A stretch of 64,000 nucleotides of DNA from Coix lacryma-jobi var. lacryma-jobi. Its lineage: Eukaryota; Streptophyta; Magnoliopsida; Poales; Poaceae. A program made the translations under genes and the position numbers. Where the stretch lies: contig CM019826.1 in the NCBI GenBank assembly GCA_009763385.1, forward strand, positions 101,792,348 through 101,856,347, in the 5' to 3' direction. Positions 55,551-64,000 of this stretch are shown piece after piece. Under the pieces are notes generated by a model. That model searched no databases. It was not told where the DNA came from and saw only the letters and a program-made list of their open reading frames with translations. Within the stretch, counting starts at the first letter, position 1; each line of letters begins with the position of its first letter.

Positions 55551-57763
55551 ATTCCCCCAAGCTTACCCTTTGCTAGTCCCTTAGAAAAACCAAAACTTAA
55601 CAATGATCAGGAGTTGCTACATTATCTTCACTTCCAACAAGTATACCTGCCGTTAAACAAAAATTCTCCAAAACATATCATGTTATTCTTCATGGGGCTT
55701 ATTACTCTTACCTTAGATCTTAAATAATTGAGAGATTGAACAATCAAATCAAGCACTATGTCTCTAGTTCTTTCACTTCACCATTATCCCGGAGTTTTAA
55801 TTAATTTTTTTCAAAAGCATTAATACATATGTTGTCAAATTAAACAATGGATCCAAAGAGAAAGTCAACCAACCATTGAATCAAGAAGTGCATGTGTATG
55901 GAAAATGGAGTCGGATGCTCTTTTGAATATATTCACTCTTTTCTGTTTATCAGAGACAAATGGCTATTAGGCTAATTCTACTGTCGGGCACGTGCCCATT
56001 TTTTCTGACATTTTTTTTCTCTTCTTTTTTTTCTTTTCTTCGAGGTTCCGGACACTTGTCCCTTTTTATTTCCTTGGGATCTATCTTTTTGAGGTTTCGG
56101 ACACTTGTCCCTTTTTATTTCTTCGGATCTCTTTTTTTTTTCTTTCTTCTCTTTTTTAATAGCCACATGCTTCCAACAAACTTCTGAGAGGGTAGCAATA
56201 GATAATTATGAGAATTTATGTGAAAGATGGATGAAGTGTGAAAGTGATCTCAATTCAATGGTATGATAACTTCCACAGGGTCACAAAGCTTAATCTAACT
56301 CAATGCAATTATTAGTCATGATTATATTTAGAAATCTCTAGAACTTTAGTGTTGTTTAGAACAAGATAATAGCAGCTCAGATCATCACATGTCATATCCC
56401 AATTACCTAGACCTTAGATTAAGTATTTGTCAACCATGCATTTAATTTTATTTTAAGGCATCATTATTAATTAGGAGAACTCATGCTTTGAAGGCTAGGT
56501 ACTTGAAAGAAAATAGATAGAGCAACTATTCATTATTTCCATGTAAAAGATTAGAGAGAGCAGGTTCTTCTTTGGTCATCAACTTCTTAAAACAACTAGA
56601 CACACACTATTTTATTTCTTTAATCTAACACACTTTAAGATAAAAGCTAATAATAGTAGTAGTAGTAAATATAAAGACATACCTGAATCGCGAAGATAAC
56701 GGGGGTGCGTCTCCCCCAAGCTGGTTCGCTTAATAGTGTTGAGCCTTCATGTGCCCATATATTTTTTTGGCTTTTTTAATTAATGGTGCGCCTTCATGTG
56801 CTCACATATTTTTGGTGTTTTGAATTTATTTATAGAATGAAAAACTTAAGAGGATAGAGATACTTACGTGGATACATGAGGGTGCCTTCCCCCAAGCTGA
56901 ATGTTGACATAGTCGTTCGATCTTGCAATGTAGCAGACTAGCAGTGGATATGTCCTCCCTCTATTAGAGCTTTGATTGATATTGATGTTTGTTGAGACAG
57001 TGCTCCAACAGTGGATGGAGCATTCACTTGCTCGTCAGCTTTTCTTGGCCTTTCAAATCCTGTGAAACTCAAATAGACAACAAAACTTGTGGAACAGATT
57101 AAGCATTAGCGGTTCGCTACTCAAGCCATAGTTGTCTAGAATTTCAATAAGATCTCTTTCTCAATATTTTTGTATTTTAATATTTTTTATGATGCAAGAG
57201 AGAATGCAACAGGATGAATGCATGCATATTTATTATTATTATTTTTATGCGCCACCACGGTGAATATCCTTGTGAGTTTTTACACACCATAGAATTATTC
57301 ACATGGGGCTTTATGGTTTATGATGTAGTGTAATATTTTTATTTTATTTTCTAATTAAAATGTTTTTGAATTAAATATGATGATGCAATAAATGACTAAG
57401 AATTAAATATGGAAATATGTAGAAAAGTAAATATGAGGATAACTACCGGTTTTTTACCTTTTGCTGAAGGTTCGGATATTTAGGTCCGACGAACCGGACC
57501 TTCCCTTGGTTCAGACCTCCCAAGGCATGTCAGACGTTGGAAAGATGTTATTGATTGTACCTCTGAGGTGCAGAATTTTCTTTCATACTTTCTTGGTCTG
57601 AGTCTTCACTTCCTGTGGTTCACTGTCTTGAGGTTTTTCTCCTTTCTTTTCTGGGACAGTGCCGATAGCTTCTTTTTCATGATTGGCCTCTCTATTCTCG
57701 ATAGCTTGTCTTCTTTGGCTTTGAGAGCGGCGTCTTTCACTTCTATTCTTCTTGGGTGCTTCA
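55551..57763 (-). other. 3' non-coding interior of element E with palindrome-pyrimidine repeats
   Basis: The PPT is at 55551-55566. At 55986-56110 three palindromes (GGGCACGTGCCC at 55986-55997; GGACACTTGTCC at 56050-56061 and 56099-56110) each precede a T/C-rich tract. At 56735-56820 a pair of direct repeats around GCGCCTTCATGTGC occurs. A Lys/Arg-rich ORF (57583-57771, minus) starts overlapping the protease-like stop; its reality is uncertain. Otherwise AT-rich with nothing recognisable. Confidence 0.6.
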
Positions 57764-58150
57764 TTAGGCATTTAGTTGATGAAGTTGCATCGTGCCTTTC
57801 TCCAGGAAAGTGAAAATGGATTTCCTCTTGTAAATGATTGTACTTGTAGCGTAGAGGAATGGTCTTCCTAGGATGAGGTGGACATCATCGTCTTCTCATG
57901 TCGAAGATCAAGAAGTCTGTGGGGATTTCATGACCTCTAATTCTGACTATGATGTCTTCCATCATTCCTTCTTGTTTAAGCCTCTTGATATGGTGTCACT
58001 CATGTCATTTGTTCGTCCAGCAATTTGAAGTGAAGCATTAATTATGGACGTTCGCAACATCTTGCTCAGTGTGCATGTTCTTGTAGATCTAGGACCTTCA
58101 TTCTGTAGAATTTGGGAGTGACAAACATCTCCATGTTTTGCTCAAGAGTG
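57764..58150 (-). pseudogene. Decayed gypsy-type aspartic protease remnant in element E
   Basis: The minus strand reads EIPTDFLIFDM at about 57930-57900, then in a shifted frame DVHLILGRPFLYAT (about 57892-57850) and a tail ending LHQLNA and stop at 57764-57766. ILGRPFL is the conserved distal motif of gypsy retropepsins. Upstream (57950-58150) are several stops. It suggests that E derives from a gypsy element that lost pol. Confidence 0.6.
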
Positions 58151-60935
58151 TGTCATGCTCATAAAGACAAGGTAGAGATCAAGTGCATGGGCTCTGTTGG
58201 TGGAAAAACACCAACAGAACCAAAAGTTGTGTTTATTCCTCCCTAACCTTAGGCACATTGCACAAGACAAACTTGTTTGTTTATGTGTTCTATTCAATCT
58301 TAACATGAGTGATAGGATCAGAGGATGAGCATAAAAGTAGCATCTTAAAATATTTAATAGATCAAATTACTTAACCCAAGGAAGGATAATCTATGCATAA
58401 AGGGTCGATCTTTATATAGTGAGATATATCATCTTCCAAAGGTTAGATGCACAACATTTTAGCTCATTTAGTTAAGACAGTGAGATACAAAAGAGTAAAG
58501 CTTTGAACAAGGATCAAAGGACGAATATGTTGAGTTGATTAGGTTGGATCAAGTGAGGTGCAACTTAAACATATTTAGTTGTTTATTATATTTCATACTA
58601 GAATCAAGAAGAAGTTTTTAAAGTGATGGTTACTTACCTTGAAATGTTACTTTGTCATTGGAAAGTGATTGTGCTGAACCACCTTGTGGAAGCTCCTCTT
58701 GTCTAGCTGGCTTGTCTTTTCTTGTTTGTCTCACAGTGTGATTGAGAGGAAGATCACAGTGGAATCATCTTTAGAGTATCGATCTTCCTTCTCTTGTGTT
58801 GACTTATCAGTGAAGGCGCACTGTTCCTCGAGTATGCTGACTAGGATCCTCTCTCTTTCTTATATTAATTCTGTACTATGAGGATGTAGGGACAGTTCCG
58901 CGTTCTTCTATTGTCAACCTTTCTTGTTTTCCTTTAATCATTAGGTTGGCAAGAGACTTGAATTTAGAGCTGCTACTCGAGTGCCTCCATGAGAGTCTTT
59001 TGTCTTGTAATGTCACAACTAAGACTTGTCCTCTCAACAGTGTCTAGATGATGGAGACCTTATCGGCTGTTCTTCTTGATTTGCTAGCTCAAGTATCTCT
59101 CTTCATCTTCTAACTCTTGTGGTGCAGTGGCTTCATCCTTCATGATGCCCTCCTCAATTCTTGGTAGTTGGTTTCTCCCTTCGAGGTCTTCTCTTGGTTC
59201 TCTTTGGCTGCTCATAAGTAATATAGATGTTGAAGATGCAGCGGAAGATCCAAAAGTTGACTCCTCCAGGTTCGGCGAAGATGATAACATTGATGGTGTT
59301 CAAGAACGATCTTCCAAGAATGAGTGGTGGATCATATTCTTCTTCTTGACTGGGACAACATCTAGTGGTTTGTATTGATCAAAGTGGTGGATAGGAGATC
59401 AATATGTCTTGAAGTGGTTTTCTCCTTCCTCCCTTGATTGTGAAACACATCTAGACAACGGAATTGTCTCTCCCAGGCTGGCTTGTGATGTAGATGGACT
59501 CCCAACAACATGTTCATGTGTTTGACTTGTAGATCTTGCTATTGTTGTAGTGGTACCATCTTATCTCCCAACTAGCTCTTGATTAGAAAAGAGGATAACT
59601 TCCCACTTCTTGTCTTGATGTCTTGGACAATGATGATTGCAGGCATAGGTTGTCTCATACGAGGTAAGTTGCATCCTGTTTGTCATCAGCGCCAAGCAAG
59701 ACTCAAAGCTAGGCTAGCACCATTTGTGATCTAAGAGTAAGTTTGTGTGTTTATGGCTTGAGTTTTGGATCTTCAATGTTCAAACCAAACCATAGATGAG
59801 CAAAATCTCTCTCCTGCGTAATGTTAGTGGACATGTACTCGAATGATTGCAAGAATTTGAAGCATGGATTATTATCCATAGCTTATGTATTTTGCATCTA
59901 TGCTAATAAGGAGATGTTTTTAGGATTATTTTAGCATAGACTAGTATGTTATATGTTGGCTGCACTTTAACATGATTCAAGGCAAAAGATAACTTGTAGT
60001 AGAAGACAAAATAAATAAACTTTGATACTCACAGTTCTTCATCATCATCATGATGAATGAGCTGAGTCTTCATTGTGCAAGAGTTGTTGAAGTTCATTAT
60101 ACACCTTGCTTCATCTCCAGTGTGAGTTCATCTCCGGACTTTCCCAAATTGATGTTGAAAGTTTGCCTGCAGGGGTTAGTCCAACAAAATCCCAACATCC
60201 ACTATAGCATACTGTCGGCTGAAAAATCACCTAGACACCACGTCTAATTTGATCTAGGAAGGCATTTTAACTTAATTGCTTAAATAAAAGCCTTTGAAAG
60301 CAAGATCACCACTCCTAAACTAGGCACCATGCTTAATTTAAGAGATGTATGAAAGTACTCCAAACCTAAACATATAATATAGCGAATGAGGGTAGCATGA
60401 AACAATTATAGAAATTTATTCAGATGGTGATGAAAGAGCATGATTAGTATATGAGCATATCCTAAAGGTAGGGACAACCAACCATAGCAACATGGCAAGA
60501 AATATTCTTATAAAGTCTATTCCCCAAGCTTGGATTTTGAACAAATCAAGATTGGATGAATGTAATTCAATGTTGTATGATGATTGATGGACTACCTTGT
60601 GTTTGTTGTTCCTTCGTTCTTTTCTGCTCCAGACCTAGAAAGGTTAGTGACAAGAATACCCCCGAAGGAATATTTTCATAATTATATTTCTATGCTCATT
60701 ACAAGGACATGCAGCAGAAAGGTAGGCATAGCTCATAACCACGTATTATGATGGGGTATAAGGATTCTACTGGATATATCTTGCTCATGGGGTAGTGATA
60801 GATAAGAGGGGAATTCAAAAAAACAACATGCGTAAGAATGAAAACAAAAAACAAAAGATATGAAAGACTGGGACAAAAGGAAAAAGATAAAAGTATGATT
60901 ACAAGGTTAAACTAAGACTTAAGTTGATCTACCGT
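58151..60935 (-). other. 5' interior of element E, no recognised gene
   Basis: This is where gag would be expected on the minus strand. Only short ORFs are present (for example 59084-59290, acidic and Ser-rich) and I recognise no gag motif. It contains a perfect short hairpin GTTGGTG/CACCAAC at about 58196-58215. Confidence 0.5.
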
Positions 60936-60953
60936 TCCCCGGCAACGGCGCCA
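60936..60953 (-). promoter_or_regulatory. tRNA-Asp primer binding site of element E
   Basis: The plus strand reads TCCCCGGCAACGGCGCCA, identical in form to the 3' end of plant tRNA-Asp including CCA, so the minus strand is its complement. It lies 8 bp from the 5' LTR. This is a primer site and not a tRNA gene. Confidence 0.85.
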
Positions 60954-60961
60954 GAAATGCT

Positions 60962-62276
60962 TGGTGGTATAAATTACACACACTCTACTTTATCCGCAAG
61001 CGCACAGATAAGATCTACCGATGTAGCACTTCACCGGAGTAACCCAGTTTTAATATCGAACCCAAAGGAACGGATAGTGATAAGTCTTAAAGTCTATCCC
61101 CTGAGTAGCTAACAAGGGGAGAATCTAGAAGTATAGAGGGGATCATTAAAGCTATCTAATTCCAATTTAAGAGTGATATGTTTATATTATTCTTGGTGGG
61201 GAAGTTGCCACAAAAGGTCACAAACAGAGTATGAATCTTTTATGCAAATGTATAATCCTACCGAGCCTACACACGGGTAAGTGGACTATAGAAGAATCAA
61301 CAAGGCTACAAGAGTCACCCTTGCGAACAACCACTACTACTGGCGTTATAGGAGGCATATATGAGCTATCAAGTCTAAGCACCACGCTTACACTATCCAA
61401 CTACTCTAACTCTAGAATGACTAGAATTAAAGTACTCAAAAGAGAGTCATAAACCTTAAGAATAATAAGAACAATGGCTCAAACTTAAATATAGATGTTG
61501 ATTACCGAAACAATCATTGAAGTTGATGATGAACTTGAATCCACAGGTACAAGATGAAGAAGTGGATCCGACAAGCCGGAGCTCCTTCTTGATCTCTTCC
61601 TCTCTCTCTCTCTCTTCTAGTTCTAGTATAAGACTAGGTTCTAAACCTAACTAGAGGGGTAACTAGTCTTCTACTTGAAAGCTGGCTCTTGATTACAACT
61701 GGATGAACTAGATCTAATTCTAGATGAACTAGAAGAGATTCATCTAGAGGGACCTCTGCTTCTAATTGAAACCCTAGTTTCTGATGTGGAGATGAATAAT
61801 GAAGAGAGAGATGCCTGGAGAGGGCGGTCTGGGGCTGCTTATATAGCCCTGAGGGTTCAACCGCAGCCATTAGATCAAACCGACTTCAGGGACGGTGGAG
61901 ATGATTCCTAGGGTTTGGTGGAGGAAGCTTGCAGAAGACGGAAGCCAGCGGGCCCGGGGGGAGACCGACCGGTGGGTCCAGGGGAACGGTCGGTCCCACC
62001 TGGAGGTGGACCGCGGTGCCCTTTCTCGTGGTTTCTCTATGTGTTCTCTGGAGTCTTCTAGAAGTATCCCGACGTGGCGGTTACGTTATCTCCGGACGGT
62101 TTCCTTCTATGGGAAGCTATCGGTGCTGATTTCCTGGTTTAGTCCCTGCAGAATCATAACTCACCAAAACTCGTGGAATATTGTGAGTTGAAACCATAAA
62201 CCTTTGTTGGTGATCAAATTCTTTCCCTTTTCATATTTATTTATCCTTTAATTTTGATACATAACCAGCGTCAACA
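60962..62276 (-). repeat. 5' LTR of element E
   Basis: Its minus-strand TATA box lies at about 61840-61848. It begins TGGTGG where the other LTR begins TGTTGG, so one terminal base has changed. Confidence 0.9.
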
Positions 62277-62281
62277 GATGT

Positions 62282-62640
62282 CAAGAGTGCCTTCCTAAAC
62301 GGCTACATAGAAGATGAGGTTATGTGAAACAATCCCCCGGTTTTGAAAATCCAAAGTGTTGAACCATGTTTTTAAACTTCACAAAGCTTTGTATGGTTTA
62401 AAACAAGCCCCTAGAGCCTGGTAAATATGTTGAAAACTTTTTTGCTTGCTAAGGGTTTTAAAATGGGATGTGTGGATAAAACTCTTTTTCTCCTCAAGCA
62501 AGGAAATGACACTTTGTTGGTTCAGACTTACGTGGGTGATATCATTTTCGGTGGTTCTTCTCATGTTTTGGTTGCCAAGATTGCAAATACTATGAGCAGG
62601 GAATCTGAGATGAGCATGATGGGCGAGTTGACGTTTTTCC
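62282..62640 (+). pseudogene. pol: Copia RT continuation of element D
   Basis: Continues RVT_2 after the GATGT duplication: KSAFLNGYIEDE, KTFLLAKGFKMGCVDKTLF, then YVGDIIFGGSSHVLVAKIA at about 62530. The catalytic YVDD is YVGD, so one of the two metal-binding Asp residues is lost. Frameshifts occur near 62320-62430. It ends at MMGELTFFL, cut by the LTR at 62641 with left flank TTTCC. Confidence 0.88.
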
Positions 62641-64000
62641 TGCGGATACATGGGTGTATGCCGAGTCTCTGAGTGATGAGTGATTGTCAACTGGGATAAT
62701 CCGCATGTTTTTGGCTTGTGTTGTGCAGGTGTCGAGCACGGATACAGTGATCAAAGGCAAGGTGAAGGTCAAGTAGAGACGTGCCGTGCCGATGGACCGA
62801 GAGTGGCGAAGGGCGGACGTGAGGCTTGGACTAAGGGACCGGTGGCCCGAGGATCAGCTGTGGTGGCTGACAGCCTGGGACAGCGACGAGCGAAGACTTG
62901 CGGGCACGGTGTTGCTTTGGTCGAGGACCTGGGGACACGTGTCGGTGGTCGGGGTGCACGAACGGTGCATCCCCTCTACTGCTCGGTTTGGTGGTTGAGC
63001 CACAGAAAAACCACCGAGTGGACGGTTTCCAGGTTTGGGCCTCAAAACCTGAGCGCTGATGGTTTCCGAGTTTGGGCCACAAAACTAGGGCTGAGGACGG
63101 TTTCCAGGTTTGGGCCTCAAAACTTGGGTGTTGCGGGTTTCCTGAGTTTGGGCCACAAAACTCAGGCGATGGACGGTTGGTTTCCCGGTTTGGGCCTCAA
63201 AACCGGGGGTTGGTCGTGAAGGCTGGTTTCCCGGTTTGGGCCTCAAAACCGGGGGCGAAGTCCAGGAAAAGGACAAGCAGAGCGGTGGCGACACGTGGCG
63301 GCAATCGGTGTGGTTGCGTCGAGGCAACGCTACCAGTTGTGCGGGCGTGGCCGCCGGATTACCAGCATCTTCGAGTTGGTCCAGAATAACCCTAGGGTTT
63401 ATCTGGTTCGCTCTGGAATTACAGAGGGGTAGAGTAGGAATTAGAATTAGGATAAGTAGAGGGAGACACCCTCCTCCCATTCCATCTCAGTCATTTTGCT
63501 CTTTGCCTTCTAGGTTTTCCTGCTCTCCCCATCCTCTGCTTTAGCAAACTGAGATCCACAGAGAAGAGAACAATACCTCTGTGTCTGTGAGATTTTGAGG
63601 AAGTGAGACCGTAATCTCACTGTTGTAGCATGTGGTAGCCACACGGTTGCAAATTCGTGATTGTGATTCGTGTTTGTTTCTTGTTCTTCGCGGATTGCTC
63701 TTCTCCATGTTTTTCCCGTCGATCGATCTCTTTGTTCGTTGCATCTTTTGCGATTCCATTTGAATAGAGATGTTCTAGATCGTGAGGCACTTCTTTCCAC
63801 CGAAGGAATTCTCCTCTAACCTCATGAGCTAATAGATCAGTCGATTTTTGTTTCGGGTCAAGTTTTTCTCCCTTCCCCCGAATCTCTTCGATTCATCGAT
63901 TTGGAGATAGGTTCGAGCGATGATCTCTTAGAGATAGCTCACTATCCTCTTTGTGACTCATCTCTCCAAGTTTGAACCCCAGAGGTTTCATTTTGGGAGA
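62641..64000 (+). mobile_element. LTR of another SIRE-like copia copy, running off the window
   Basis: Starts TGCGGATACATGGG at 62641 inside element D RT. Only the first 1360 bp are present, so whether it is solo or part of a full element cannot be decided. Contains the hairpin array (62990-63254) and the region after the weak TATA (GGATAAGTAG, about 63450). Confidence 0.9.
62990..63254 (+). repeat. U3 hairpin array (7 units)
   Basis: GGTGGTT/AACCACC, CCAGG/CCTGA, CCGAG/CTAGG, CCAGG/CTTGG, CTGAG/CTCAG, CCCGG/CCGGG, CCCGG/CCGGG. Three units each carry one unmatched base; the others are perfect. Confidence 0.9.

Larger units (their letters stand above)
54231..62276 (-). mobile_element. LTR retrotransposon E, non-autonomous, tRNA-Asp primed, TSD GATGT
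   Basis: Two LTRs (54231-55550, 1320 bp; 60962-62276, 1315 bp) are bounded by TGKTGGTATAAATTA and GTCAACA/ATCAACA and flanked by a perfect GATGT (54226-54230 and 62277-62281) in the copia RT gene. A minus-strand PPT (TAAGCTTGGGGGAAT) touches the left LTR and a tRNA-Asp primer site touches the right LTR, so the element runs right to left. LTRs are very similar, indicating a young insertion. The 5.4-kb interior holds only a decayed protease-like stretch and no RT, RNase H or integrase. Confidence 0.93.

Noticed and set aside
60936..60953. A tRNA-Asp gene 3' end
   Set aside because: Only the last 18 nt including CCA are present, next to an LTR. CCA is not encoded in plant nuclear tRNA genes. 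It is a primer-site complement.

Overview
This window is repeat-only plant nuclear DNA, almost certainly from a large-genome grass. Poaceae is well supported by the element families. Andropogoneae (sorghum, sugarcane, Miscanthus or maize relatives) is my inference. I found no host protein gene, tRNA or rRNA gene. Essentially every stretch belongs to LTR retrotransposons or CACTA DNA transposons inserted into one another. Target-site duplications (TSDs) read directly from the sequence fix much of the insertion order.

Layout. (1) 1-5080: a minus-strand Tat-lineage Ty3/gypsy gag-protease, cut by two solo LTRs (745-2802 and 3361-4913, the latter with TSD GGGAA). (2) 5081-14397: the 3' half of a minus-strand SIRE/Maximus-like Ty1/copia element, holding a solo LTR (8922-12824, TSD AAGAG) that itself holds another solo LTR (10018-12034, TSD CAGTC). 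(3) 14398-26856: CACTA DNA. It has two left termini, a broken Ulp1/Transposase_24-type second gene with an intronic telomere-like array, and a broken TNP2 transposase gene interrupted by a 677-bp solo LTR (TSD TGGTT). (4) 26857-29696: the 3' LTR and 3' UTR of another minus-strand gypsy element. (5) 29697-43566: a structurally complete Tekay/Del chromovirus with 4.1-kb LTRs, an extra upstream ORF (ORF0), gag, pol and a terminal chromodomain. (6) 43567-64000: a second stack of the same SIRE-like copia family. It consists of a 3' end, an LTR remnant, an RT/RNase H fragment and a 5' LTR-gag-pol copy split by an 8.05-kb tRNA-Asp-primed element (54231-62276, TSD GATGT) and by another copia LTR at 62641.

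Most interesting. The Tekay ORF0 opens with a near-copy of the histone H3 N-terminal tail, with K4, R8, K9 and S10 at the same distance from the initiator Met. The same element encodes a chromodomain, the module class that binds methylated H3 tails. ORF0 continues, after a frameshift, into a coiled coil and a very acidic tail. The second striking feature is in the SIRE-like copia family. Its U3 carries 7-8 tandem hairpins whose stems change sequence from unit to unit while both arms keep pairing. Its 3' UTR carries a second, unrelated hairpin series with the same behaviour. Downstream of its promoter is an array of CGGACGC-type words that differs between LTR copies.

Almost every coding region is broken by stops, frameshifts or insertions. 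RT catalytic residues are lost in two copia copies. None of these elements can be called autonomous from this sequence. Many single-base shifts lie at or near homopolymers, so some could be assembly errors.
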